A stretch of 42,996 bases of DNA from a bacterium TMED88 (lineage in GTDB: Bacteria; Myxococcota_A; UBA9160; UBA4427): the NCBI GenBank assembly GCA_002171515.1, contig NHEP01000132.1, forward strand, positions 1 to 42,996, written 5' to 3'. How positions within the stretch are numbered: the first letter of the stretch is position 1; each line of letters opens with the position of its first letter. Shown here piece by piece: positions 8,229 through 16,593 of this stretch. The notes under the pieces were generated by a model, which was not told the DNA's origin, did not search any database, and saw only the letters and a program-made list of their open reading frames with translations. The translations under genes and the position numbers were made by a program.

Positions 8229-10736
8229 TTAGGAGGTCGAAGCGGATTTTTCGATCGCCGGGTTTGTCCGTTCGAGACGATCGAGGGATTGCGTGGCAGG
8301 CGTAAAGTTGGGGGTGATTTTGAGTGCTTCGGCCAGGGCCTGTCGAGCCTCATCGGTTCGGTCGAGTTCAATGAGCGCCAATCCCAGATGATACCAGTAC
8401 TCGGCTCGGGGTGGGTCGGCCTCCCCGGTAACGAATCTGAATTGCCAGTACGCCGCTTCGTAAGCCCCCGACCGGAGGTAGACGTAGCCCAGGGTATCGG
8501 CCGTAGTCAGACTTTTGTCCGAAGTGTCAACGGCCAAGCGGGCGAGCTTGAGCGCGCGATCGAAATCCTCACCCTCGAGGGCGAGGAGATAGGCTAGATC
8601 ATTCTTGAGAATGATTAACTCGCTCCCTTCGATCAGAGCGCGCTCATAGAGGGGCCGGGCCGTTTGAAGCTGCCCGTTGCGCAGGTAAAGGTGGGCGAGC
8701 AAAGCCAGATCGTCGGGACTAATTTCGCCCCGCACTTTTTGTGCTTCCAGCGTTTGAATAGTTGCGTTGCGTTGCCGAGGCGTGGCATTGAGCTCGATGA
8801 TGAGCGAGTAGGCCTCGTCCCGCCGTTGCGGGTCCAGAGAAGCAGCTTTCTGGGCGTCCTTCAGGGCGTCATCGCTTCGCCCGAGTGCTTTCCAGATCGA
8901 CGCTCTGACCAGATACAGCCCCACGTTGCGCGGTCTGCGCTGAATCGCTCGGGTGACTCGGGCCACCGCGGCCGCGTTACGCCCGCGGCTGAGGTCATCC
9001 CGGCTTAAGAGTTCGACGATTTCAAGGTTTTCGGGGTGAAGGCGATGCGTCGAGGCGAGAAGCGCTCGGACTCTTTCTTGTCGATTCGGGTTTTGTAGCT
9101 CCCAGCCTGCGAGGGCCAGCGCCGCCCGGGGCTCAGGGTTCGGTCCTTCCAAGAGGCCTTCGAGAATTCGGCGCCCGTGAAATTCTCCCTTGGACTCGTA
9201 GTATCCCCTGGCCATCAAGAGCCTTTCGTCGATGGACAAACTCTCTTTTTCGCCAACTTCACCAAAGGCCAGGGCAGCCTCCCGTCCCCGGCCAAGCTCC
9301 AGCAGGATCGGAGCTTTGATTCGCAGGTTGAGGGTTGTGCGGCCCTCCAACTCGATGGCCCTATCAATGGCCGTGAGTGCTTGGGTGTAGGCATCGCGCT
9401 CATGCTGGATGTGGGCCATCAAGCGCCAGAAGGGTCCCGTAGCCTCCTCGCCGTTGAGGATCGGCTGGAGCGTCTTGAGGGCCTCGTCGAGCTGGCTTTC
9501 TGCGATTTGTTGTTTGGCAATCAGTAGAGTGGTGGTCGCATGCTTCGGGTAGGCCTGGCGGAGTTTCGACAAGGTGCGCGCCGAATCTCGGTACCGTCCT
9601 TGTCCGATTTGAAGGTGGAAGATGGCAGTCCAGAGTGGCTCGCTTTCGCCGTCTTCGGCCACTTTTTCACTCAAGTAGGCAATCGCCGCCGCTGGGTTTT
9701 TGCTTTGGGCCAGATGCCCCGAGTAGGCGATTTGAGCATCGGGACGGTTTCCAATCTCTGCAAACATTTTTTCGAAGAGCTTCTCCGTCCCAGCGGTATC
9801 GCCGTGGAGGCTGAGAACGATTGCGAGCCGCTTCCAAACTTCGACTTGCCTCGGATCGGCTTCGACCAACTCTTGGAGCGCAGCGCGCTCGAGATCCAAG
9901 TCCGCGATGGCCTTTGCGTAATTTGCGGTTTCCTTGAGGGCGCGCTTCTTCTCCTCGTATGCGCCCTCGACCACGGCCATTGACATCAAGTCTTCATAGG
10001 CCCGCCGGGCCTCGACTGTTCCGGGCGCCCAGCTCTTGTAGGCGCGTGCGCTGCCCAATGCGGCCTCGACCCGACGCGTTCCACCTTTTTCAAGATAACG
10101 TTTATACGCCCCAAGAATTGCGTTCAAAGGTTCTGTACGTTGCAAAGAACTCGCTGACAGAAGTCTCAAGTTCCGAGACTGGATAAGCAGAATCTCGGCG
10201 AGGGCCCATTCGATCTCCGGGTTATCGGGTTGCAGGCGTCTGGCCTGCTCGACGATTTGGCGCGCTTCGCGAGTCTTACCATTCAAGGTCAATATTCGGG
10301 CCTGGACAAGGAGGGCGCCGGTCTGTCGTGGGTCGGCCTGGAGGACTTCCTTGATGAGCTCAGCCGCTCGCGCAGGGTCCGAGTCTACGAGGGCGTTTGC
10401 GTAATCGACGGCTACTTCTAAGTCAGCGGGATCCAACGCATGGGCTTCTTGGAAGTACTCACTGGCGCTTTGTGGGTCGCCCGCCTTCGCGAAGACTCTT
10501 GCGATTTGAAGGGTCAGGCTTTGATCATCCGGCCGGAGTTGAGCGGCCGCTCTCAGTTCGAGTATGGCTTGGGCGTAGTCGCCTTCCTGAATCAGGCCAT
10601 TTGCTCGGTTGAGGTGCTGCTCGGCTCGATCTCCACCGGGCCCGCAGCCCAACGCAAGGGTGAAGAGGAGCAGGGGCAGGGCCGCCAGAACTCGCATGAG
10701 CGAAGGGCTGCGATTTCTCGTGAGAGTCGATGTCAC
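8229..10736 (-). CDS. TPR-repeat lipoprotein, PEP-CTERM-system PrsT-like (second of tandem pair)
   Basis: About 835 residues: a hydrophobic signal ending in the lipobox LALGC, then TPR units almost to the end (for example DYAQAILELRAAAQLRPDD and AYEAAYWQFRF). The C-terminal block NDLAYLLALEGEDFDRALKLA followed by TADTLGYVYLRSGAY is the pattern seen in the TPR lipoproteins (PrsT) that accompany exosortase/PEP-CTERM systems. GTG 10736 has a GGGAA site 7 nt upstream; TTG 10739 and ATG 10697 (giving a shorter signal peptide) are alternatives. It lies 20 nt after its paralogue's stop, so the two form an operon. Expected to be a lipid-anchored scaffold in the envelope; its partners are unknown. The PrsT assignment is from architecture and context. 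Confidence 0.83.
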   Translation of the reverse strand: MTSTLTRNRSPSLMRVLAALPLLLFTLALGCGPGGDRAEQHLNRANGLIQEGDYAQAILELRAAAQLRPDDQSLTLQIARVFAKAGDPQSASEYFQEAHALDPADLEVAVDYANALVDSDPARAAELIKEVLQADPRQTGALLVQARILTLNGKTREARQIVEQARRLQPDNPEIEWALAEILLIQSRNLRLLSASSLQRTEPLNAILGAYKRYLEKGGTRRVEAALGSARAYKSWAPGTVEARRAYEDLMSMAVVEGAYEEKKRALKETANYAKAIADLDLERAALQELVEADPRQVEVWKRLAIVLSLHGDTAGTEKLFEKMFAEIGNRPDAQIAYSGHLAQSKNPAAAIAYLSEKVAEDGESEPLWTAIFHLQIGQGRYRDSARTLSKLRQAYPKHATTTLLIAKQQIAESQLDEALKTLQPILNGEEATGPFWRLMAHIQHERDAYTQALTAIDRAIELEGRTTLNLRIKAPILLELGRGREAALAFGEVGEKESLSIDERLLMARGYYESKGEFHGRRILEGLLEGPNPEPRAALALAGWELQNPNRQERVRALLASTHRLHPENLEIVELLSRDDLSRGRNAAAVARVTRAIQRRPRNVGLYLVRASIWKALGRSDDALKDAQKAASLDPQRRDEAYSLIIELNATPRQRNATIQTLEAQKVRGEISPDDLALLAHLYLRNGQLQTARPLYERALIEGSELIILKNDLAYLLALEGEDFDRALKLARLAVDTSDKSLTTADTLGYVYLRSGAYEAAYWQFRFVTGEADPPRAEYWYHLGLALIELDRTDEARQALAEALKITPNFTPATQSLDRLERTNPAIEKSASTS

Positions 10737-10756
10737 CAATTGGTTCCCGTCGGCGG

Positions 10757-13189
10757 TTAGGACCCTTGGAGGCTGGCCAGTTGCGCTCGTGCCGCATCCG
10801 CTTCCGGAAAGTCGGATTGGTTCAGCGCTCGGGTGAGGGCGGCTTGAGCTCCCTCAGAATCCCCCGATGCAACGCGGGCGAGGCCCAGGCGGTAGGCGAG
10901 GGAGGGAGACTCGGGATACGACGCAAGAGCTTTCTCTAAGGTGTTGGTGGCTTCTGCGATTTGACCCCGTTGAAGATAAACGTAGCCGAGCGTGTCAAGG
11001 GTTTCCGGGCTGGTTTCAAAGCGGACTGCCTGCTTGGCCATCTCCAAGGCATCATCGAGTCGTTGGTTCGAGCTGGCGAGGATCCAGGCCAGATCATTGT
11101 TGGCCGCGGCATGGGTCGGATCTCTTCCGAGAGCCGCGTCAAGGAGCACGGTGGCGGCTTCTTGGTTGCCCTGCATCAAGCGTGTTTGCGCGGCCAAATA
11201 AAGCGGTTCTGCACTGCTTTCGTCCGCCGCAGCGGCGCGTTCAAAGATCCCAATCGCCCCTTCGAGATCGCCATCGTTTCTTCTCATCGTGCCGATCGCC
11301 TCAAGGGAAGGCGCAAATTCAGCATCAAGCGCCAGAGCTTGCTCGAATGCCTGGGCGGCTCTGGCGCGTTGCCCGCTCCGAAGAAGAACCCGTCCCTTGA
11401 GGTCCATGAGCGTCGAGGAATTGGGATTCGACCGGATGGCCTGATCGACAAGCGAGATGGCCCGATCAGGTTTTCCCAGCAACAGGTAATCGGTGGCCGC
11501 AGACCGGATCGCATCCAGATTCGCCGGGTCATTTAAGTCGAGCCCACTCTCGGTAATGATAACAAGCGCCGCCTCGGAACCCACACTGTCTCTTCTGATC
11601 TTGGCGAATTCGACGTAGGCTGCGGGATTGTTTGAGTCCTTGACCCGTAGATTGTTGAGGAGGGATTCAGCCTTCTCGTTGTCGCCCAGAATTCGGGATG
11701 AACGGGCCGCGATGATGTGAGCTGTGGGCTCAACATAGGGCCGTTTGCGAATGTGGCGCTCGGCGAACTGTTGCGCGAGAACGAGGTCGCCCTGCGAAAA
11801 GTGAATCACGGCTAGACGAAGAGCTGCATCCGTTTCCTCTTCCCCGACGCGCACCGCTTCTCGGTATTCTGAGAGGGCCCGTTTTCGATCTCCGAGCTCT
11901 TCGGCAGCCATGCCTGCGAGATAGCGCCCACCCGGATTGTTGGGCCAGAGCCGGAGCCCGGCGTCAAAGCTTTCCAATGCACTTTGCGCTTGGCCTTGCT
12001 TGAGAAGGATCGCGCCGCGAAGCAGGTGTTTGTAGGCGGGCTCGTCGAGGCTATCTGCGATTTGTTCCGCCCGTTCAAAATTGCCTTCCTCAATGAGCAT
12101 GTCGGCAAGGGCGAAACGCATGGGGGCTGAGACGTTTCGGGTTCTTCCCATCGCCTCTTCAAGTGCTTGGCGGGCTGAGCCGGCGTCGCCGCTTTTTCGG
12201 TTGAAGCTTGCCAACATGCGCCATGCCTCAGGCGTGTCGAAGAGTTCGACACTCTCCGTCAATACGGCGCGTGCTTCGCGTACGCGCCCCTGTCCGTAGA
12301 GGAGGTCGGCGTGCTTGGCGCGAAGGCCGAGGTCTTCAGGCGTGCTTTCCACCGCTTTCGCCCAGACCGCGATGGCGAGGTTAGGTTGACCGCTCTCGAC
12401 GTAGTAGTCCGAGGCCCATTGTTGGAGGAACGGGTGGGTGGGGTAGTCCTTGAGGCAGTCTTGAAAAGTCTGTTGTGCCAGTTCTTGCTTATCACGACCA
12501 CTGTAGAAGTTGGCGAGGGCTGCACATTTTCGAGCCGCATCGTCCGTATTGTCTGCGAGTGCGGCCTGTTCAGACATGACTCGAAAAACTGCCTCGGCTT
12601 CGTCGAGTCGATCTAAATCGATCAGCGAGCTGCCCTTGAGGACCGTGGCGTGATGGCTTGCTGGATCAATCTCCAAAATAGTTTCCGCGTCGACCAACGC
12701 CAGCTCAGGCTTGCCGGCGACGAGGTAGGACTTTCCCCGGGTGAACAGGGCGAGAGTGTTCTCGGGTTCGACGCTCAGAACCTTCGTGGCCGCTCGGACC
12801 GCTTCCTCGTTGGACCCACTGTTTGACAGGGTGGTAGCGAGCATCAGTCCGGCGGGGACCGCGTACCCATCGTTCTCGGCCGCTTTCTGAAGCGGCCAAA
12901 CCGCCAAGCTGGGTCGGCCAGTCTGTTTCAGGGCGATCCCCAGCAAGTAGTTTGCTTCGGGGTTTGCGGGTTCATCGGCGAGCAACTGCCGGAGAGGGGC
13001 GATGGAAGGATCAAACTGGCCCGCTTGATGGAGCGACCGAATTTCCTCGAGTTGCGCCTCGGTGTTGCCGCTGCAACCGAGCGCGCTCAGAAGCCCCAAC
13101 CCCACGAGGGTGACCACTAAAGTCTTGAGTTGAAAACCGAGTCTCCCCTTGGGAAGATCGCCGCGGTCAAAAAGGTCTTTCAGATTCAT
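10757..13189 (-). CDS. TPR-repeat lipoprotein, PEP-CTERM-system PrsT-like (first of tandem pair)
   Basis: An 810-residue protein beginning with a basic N-region, a membrane segment (LVVTLVGLGLL) and the lipobox SALGC, followed by some twenty TPR-like helical hairpins. The end repeats the sister gene's pattern: NNDLAWILASSNQRLDDALEMA, then LDTLGYVYLQRGQIAEATNTL. ATG 13189 has GGAGG at 13201-13205, 11 nt upstream. It is the promoter-proximal gene of the TPR pair and is divergent from the PEP-CTERM gene across a 646-nt spacer. TPR lipoproteins of this size next to PEP-CTERM genes are typical of exopolysaccharide-linked exosortase loci, though no exosortase is present here. The pair most likely arose by duplication followed by strong divergence. 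Confidence 0.85.
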   Translation of the reverse strand: MNLKDLFDRGDLPKGRLGFQLKTLVVTLVGLGLLSALGCSGNTEAQLEEIRSLHQAGQFDPSIAPLRQLLADEPANPEANYLLGIALKQTGRPSLAVWPLQKAAENDGYAVPAGLMLATTLSNSGSNEEAVRAATKVLSVEPENTLALFTRGKSYLVAGKPELALVDAETILEIDPASHHATVLKGSSLIDLDRLDEAEAVFRVMSEQAALADNTDDAARKCAALANFYSGRDKQELAQQTFQDCLKDYPTHPFLQQWASDYYVESGQPNLAIAVWAKAVESTPEDLGLRAKHADLLYGQGRVREARAVLTESVELFDTPEAWRMLASFNRKSGDAGSARQALEEAMGRTRNVSAPMRFALADMLIEEGNFERAEQIADSLDEPAYKHLLRGAILLKQGQAQSALESFDAGLRLWPNNPGGRYLAGMAAEELGDRKRALSEYREAVRVGEEETDAALRLAVIHFSQGDLVLAQQFAERHIRKRPYVEPTAHIIAARSSRILGDNEKAESLLNNLRVKDSNNPAAYVEFAKIRRDSVGSEAALVIITESGLDLNDPANLDAIRSAATDYLLLGKPDRAISLVDQAIRSNPNSSTLMDLKGRVLLRSGQRARAAQAFEQALALDAEFAPSLEAIGTMRRNDGDLEGAIGIFERAAAADESSAEPLYLAAQTRLMQGNQEAATVLLDAALGRDPTHAAANNDLAWILASSNQRLDDALEMAKQAVRFETSPETLDTLGYVYLQRGQIAEATNTLEKALASYPESPSLAYRLGLARVASGDSEGAQAALTRALNQSDFPEADAARAQLASLQGS

Positions 13190-13416
13190 CGGGCTGGGTG
13201 CCTCCGGGGAAAACCGATTTTTTTTTCACGAACGCCAAGCGCAGAAGATAAAGTGGATTGGCTTGATGTTTCAAACCGTTTCTGCCGGTTGCCTGCGCGC
13301 CTCGGACTTTTCGGACAAAGCGGCGCGTGACATGACCAGAAGATCGAATAATCCAGTGAGGGAGGCCACGGGCCCGTCGGGGGTTCCCATTCTCAGACCA
13401 ACCCAGCGAAAAGGCC

Positions 13417-13489
13417 AGGCCCCCGCCTTCTGCACCGCGCACCGAATATCCCCTGGGGGCATAGGGGTAAGTCCTGGCAGGCGGGGCCA
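13417..13489. repeat. Nested GC-rich inverted repeat in the divergent spacer
   Basis: GGCCCCCGCCT (from 13418) pairs with AGGCGGGGCC (13479-13488) with one extra C. Inside this, CCCCT (13450-13454) pairs with AGGGG (13463-13467) over an 8-nt loop. It could fold in RNA of either strand or be a protein-binding site. No U-tract follows, so it is not a simple terminator. Confidence 0.4.
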
Positions 13490-13726
13490 TCCAATGGGCC
13501 CCGTGGGAATGCCAAATGAAAGTTTCCAGAACCCTCGCGAAAACGCTGGACAAAGAAGTGCTTCGCGATGCAAGATGCAAAGGTTCCAACGCGTGGGTCC
13601 TGGGCTTGCTCAGGCTCCGTGAAGGGGCAGGGTTGAAACGCGATGCACCTCGCAGATCGAAGAAAGATCGGAGCAGAGTGGAATCGAGGGCCAGTTCAAA
13701 ATCTTTCGACACACTTCAGCTTGTGA

Positions 13727-13742
13727 GGGCACTCACGTTGTA
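13727..13742 (+). promoter_or_regulatory. Possible sigma-54 promoter of the PEP-CTERM gene
   Basis: The sequence GGGCACTCACGTTGTA has GG and GT exactly 10 nt apart and matches TGGCAC-N5-TTGC except at the first T and the last C. It lies about 95 nt before ATG 13836. Sigma-54 promoters under PrsK/PrsR control are known for PEP-CTERM genes in other bacteria, which makes the match worth noting. The non-consensus -12 base lowers confidence. Confidence 0.3.
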
Positions 13743-13835
13743 CCCAGACGGAAAAAGGCTCTGAGGTTCAGAGTTATCAGGTAAATCGGGCTCGGTTGAG
13801 CCCAATCAAAGAAGCACAGGAAAGGGAACCCAGTG

Positions 13836-14831
13836 ATGTTACGAAAATTACTCGGTCTCGTTGCTGCCGCTGCGATGGTGAGTGCGTTCGCTTCGAACGC
13901 CTGGGCCGGGGTCTTCCTCCCGCTCAGCAGTGATCTCAGCGTCAACCTCGGTGGCAACCCGACCATTAGCCTCAGCGGTAACTATACCGAGGGTGGCTGG
14001 GCCACATTATCGGACAACGGCTCAGAGCATGACCTGGCTGTTTCTGCAGGGGTTTGGAAGGGCGCAGGCATCGCTGCCGGGAACGGCACGGGCACCGCAC
14101 TTCTGACGGGTGTTGCGTTGCTCGACAACTTGACGCTCTCAGTGACCAACAACTCCGGCACCTTCACCCCCGCCTTCTCGACCACGAATCCGGTCGGTGG
14201 TGGCTTGACGGGGACCGGGGCTTCGCCCAATTCGGGCACGCTCTGCCCCACGGGCTGCTTGGGTGGCCAGCAAGGCCTCAACGGTAACGTTTACCTCTAC
14301 GCTCTGGGCACCAGCCTGCCCTTCCCGCTGCAGCCCGCCACCACGCGCGGCGTGGGCATCGGTGGGACCGCGACCGTCATGCTCGGTACGGTGCCGATCG
14401 TTGTGACCAACGCGCCCTGGATCACCGGTAAGGTGCGAATCACCTCCTTGACCACCAACGTGATCGAGGTTGTTCGCGGCGGCAACGTGCTGACGGGTGT
14501 CGGCGTTACGCTGGCTCCGGCTGGCACGGAAGACGTTCGAACGTTCACCACGGCTCTGGGCTGGCGCTCCACGATGAGCACTGCCTCGATTGAGACGCGC
14601 GGTACGGTGACCGTGGGTGGGACGAACATCCTTGCCTCGGCCTCGGCCGGTGGTGCGGTCACTTTGATCTCGCCGCAGCGCATCAACACCGGTCCGATCG
14701 GGCTGGGCAACATTCCCGCCGTCTGGCGCGAGACCTTCGTCTTCGTGCCGGAGCCGGGAACTGTCCTGCTGCTCGTTTCGGGTGCCGCTGGCCTCGTGGT
14801 CATCGGCCGGAATCGGATGAAGCGCAAGTAG
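13836..14831 (+). CDS. PEP-CTERM sorting-domain surface protein
   Basis: A 331-residue secreted protein. The N-terminus MLRKLLGLVAAAAMVSAF...AWA is a classic Sec signal peptide with cleavage expected before GVFLP. The middle is rich in Gly, Thr, Ser, Val and Asn with many short beta-like stretches, one CPTGC pair, and no domain I recognise. The end is diagnostic: VPEPGT, a hydrophobic helix (VLLLVSGAAGLVVIG) and a basic tail RNRMKRK, the PEP-CTERM signal cut by exosortase. Such proteins are usually exported, glycosylated and linked to exopolysaccharide. ATG 13836 is preferred over the GTG at 13833 because AGGAAAGGGA ends 8 nt before it. The gene is monocistronic: a strong terminator follows. 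It is divergent from two PrsT-like genes and lies among several glycosyltransferases, which fits a glycosylated client. Confidence 0.92.
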   Translation: MLRKLLGLVAAAAMVSAFASNAWAGVFLPLSSDLSVNLGGNPTISLSGNYTEGGWATLSDNGSEHDLAVSAGVWKGAGIAAGNGTGTALLTGVALLDNLTLSVTNNSGTFTPAFSTTNPVGGGLTGTGASPNSGTLCPTGCLGGQQGLNGNVYLYALGTSLPFPLQPATTRGVGIGGTATVMLGTVPIVVTNAPWITGKVRITSLTTNVIEVVRGGNVLTGVGVTLAPAGTEDVRTFTTALGWRSTMSTASIETRGTVTVGGTNILASASAGGAVTLISPQRINTGPIGLGNIPAVWRETFVFVPEPGTVLLLVSGAAGLVVIGRNRMKRK

Positions 14832-14861
14832 GATTGCGATAGCTCCTCTGGGAGCTGAGCG

Positions 14862-14900
14862 AGGCGGCCATCCCGATTCGGGGTGGCCGCCTTTTTTTTT
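14862..14900 (+). terminator. Rho-independent terminator of the PEP-CTERM gene
   Basis: A 13-bp stem (AGGCGGCCATCCC pairing with GGGGTGGCCGCCT, one G-T pair) with a 5-nt loop GATTC, followed by a run of nine T (14892-14900). It starts 30 nt after the stop codon. This is the clearest intrinsic terminator in the window. Confidence 0.93.
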
Positions 14901-15098
14901 GCAGGCCGAGCGCGGAGTGGGCAAGGTCTCCCGGGCAGCTCCTGAAGCGGGCCGTCTCTCGGGATAAGAGCGCCTCGATCGGGGAGTGGCCACGCCGTGG
15001 GGTTCGTCGGCCTGATTGTCTAGAGTCTGCCGAGAATCTGTTCTTATTTAGCGGTCGTGTATGGATGTCCGCGATAGTTTGGGAAGGAGGCATGAAGG
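14901..15098. other. Spacer holding the promoter and ribosome binding site of the sulfatase-fold gene
   Basis: 198 nt after the terminator. GGAAGGAGG (15082-15090) lies 8 nt before GTG 15099 and fixes that start; the ATG at 15092 is in another frame. I found no convincing -35/-10 pair and no gene. Confidence 0.5.
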
Positions 15099-16583
15099 GT
15101 GTTCAGTCGGCTGTTCAATTCGCCCTGGTTCTTCTTTGGGCTAGCCGCTCTGTTGATTGGCGTGGCCGTTGTCTCGCAATTTCAGAGGGCGGATGTGGAG
15201 GCCCCAAAGGGTGATATCGAAGAGGTTCTCGCCCTCAAAGAGGGTAAGCCCTACAACGTCGTCTTCATCCTCATTGATACGCTGCGCGCAGATCGCCTTT
15301 CGGCCTACGGATACAATCGAGAGACAAGCCCCAATATCGATGCTTTGGCCGAGCGAGGGGTTCGCTTTGCTCGCGTCGAGAGTCAGAGCAGTTGGACGAA
15401 GGCCTCGATGGCTTCGTTGTGGACCGGCCTTTACCCACAGCGCACAGGGGTGATTCGGTTCCCGCATGCTTTGCCGGGAGATGCCGTGATGCCCGCTGAG
15501 GTTTTCCAAGAGGCCGGTTATCGGACGGGTGGTGTGTGGCGCAATGGTTGGGTGGCCAACAATTTTGGCTTCAGCCAGGGTTTTGATCTGTATATTCGCC
15601 CTACCCAGAGCAGGTCCAGAGAGGATATTCGCCGGTTTGCACCCTCTTCATTTGCTCTGTCCGGAACAGATCTAGATGTGACTGTATCCGCATCTGAATT
15701 CGTGATGGGAACAAGTGGCAACCCATTTCTTTTGTACTTGCATTATATGGATGTCCACCAATACGTGTATTCCGACGTGTCTCCGGATTACGGGACTGAC
15801 ATCTCCGACATCTATGACAGTTCGATTCACTGGACCGATCAAAATGTGGGTCTTGTGGTTGAAATGCTTCGCGCTCGCGGATTGCTCGATGACACATGGA
15901 TTATCATCGCTTCAGATCACGGCGAGGCTTTCTTTGAGCACGGAGGCGAAGGTCATGCCCGAAATCTCTACACCGAAGTGCAGCAGGTCCCTCTCATTAT
16001 TGCGCCTCCGGTGTCACTGAGCCCGGGGCTGGTTGTTGAGCAACGAGTCGCGAACGTCGATATTTGGCCGACTGTCCTCGACCTCTTGGGGCTGCCGCCG
16101 CTGCCCGATGCACAGGGGGAATCTTTAGTCCCCTTGATCGAGGCTGCAGCCGGCTTGAGGGAAGTCCCCCAAGATCTGGTCGAGCGTCCCCTCTTTGCTC
16201 AGCTCGATCGCTCTTGGGGACGGGCCACGAGCGACCCGGACCCCATGGTTTCGGTGATGAAGAACGACTTTAAAATGCTTCACCGGTTCAGCGAGCCCGA
16301 CCATGACGAGCTTTATGACCGATCGATCGACCCTCGCGAGCAGGAGAATTTGGCTGGTTCGGAAGAGGCGATTCGAGCGGACCTCGCACAGGAAATCGAC
16401 GAGTTCAGTAAGCAGGGCGTCGTCTGGAATGAATCTTTCGAAGTCGAAATCGATGAAATGAATGCCGCCCAGTTGCGGGCGCTTGGCTACGTCCTGCCGG
16501 CTGCCCAAAAAGACGCAGAAGGCGCCAAGCCCGTGGCTCCGGCTCCGGCTCCAGCTCCCCGGAAAGTTTGGGGAGAAGACTAA
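15099..16583 (+). CDS. Membrane-anchored sulfatase-fold (alkaline phosphatase superfamily) enzyme with Thr nucleophile position
   Basis: A 494-residue protein with one N-terminal membrane segment (residues 9-26) and a periplasmic sulfatase-like domain. Metal-site motifs are present: VVFILIDTLRADRLSAYGY (about 54-72) and SDHGEAFFEHGGEGH (272-286). The catalytic loop reads SSWTKASMASLWTG; aligned on the closing LTG-like triplet, the position of the formylglycine Cys/Ser is Thr 100. Thr nucleophiles are typical of phosphoethanolamine and phosphoglycerol transferases (EptA, LtaS) in this superfamily. A phosphotransferase or phosphodiesterase of surface glycans is therefore as likely as a sulfatase. 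The C-terminus is an Ala-Pro-rich tail. It lies downstream of the PEP-CTERM gene but beyond its terminator. Confidence 0.8.
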   Translation: MFSRLFNSPWFFFGLAALLIGVAVVSQFQRADVEAPKGDIEEVLALKEGKPYNVVFILIDTLRADRLSAYGYNRETSPNIDALAERGVRFARVESQSSWTKASMASLWTGLYPQRTGVIRFPHALPGDAVMPAEVFQEAGYRTGGVWRNGWVANNFGFSQGFDLYIRPTQSRSREDIRRFAPSSFALSGTDLDVTVSASEFVMGTSGNPFLLYLHYMDVHQYVYSDVSPDYGTDISDIYDSSIHWTDQNVGLVVEMLRARGLLDDTWIIIASDHGEAFFEHGGEGHARNLYTEVQQVPLIIAPPVSLSPGLVVEQRVANVDIWPTVLDLLGLPPLPDAQGESLVPLIEAAAGLREVPQDLVERPLFAQLDRSWGRATSDPDPMVSVMKNDFKMLHRFSEPDHDELYDRSIDPREQENLAGSEEAIRADLAQEIDEFSKQGVVWNESFEVEIDEMNAAQLRALGYVLPAAQKDAEGAKPVAPAPAPAPRKVWGED

Positions 16584-16593
16584 TCTGATCGCT

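Larger units (their letters stand above)
13190..13835. other. Long divergent regulatory region between the TPR lipoprotein operon and the PEP-CTERM gene
   Basis: 646 nt without a credible gene; short open frames on both strands look non-coding and lack ribosome binding sites. It contains a nested inverted repeat (outer arms 13418-13428 and 13479-13488, inner arms CCCCT/AGGGG at 13450-13454 and 13463-13467), a possible -24/-12 promoter for the PEP-CTERM gene, and the ribosome binding sites of both flanking genes. A T-rich run (13218-13226) lies just upstream of the minus-strand start. Confidence 0.55.

Noticed and set aside
13167-13712. 181-residue minus-strand and overlapping plus-strand open frames in the long spacer
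   Set aside because: No ribosome binding site, no recognisable motif, unusual composition, and overlap with the start of the TPR lipoprotein gene.
14139-14993. 284-residue antisense frame across the PEP-CTERM gene and its terminator
   Set aside because: Runs through the terminator hairpin, Arg/Gly/His-rich shadow of a Gly/Thr-rich gene.
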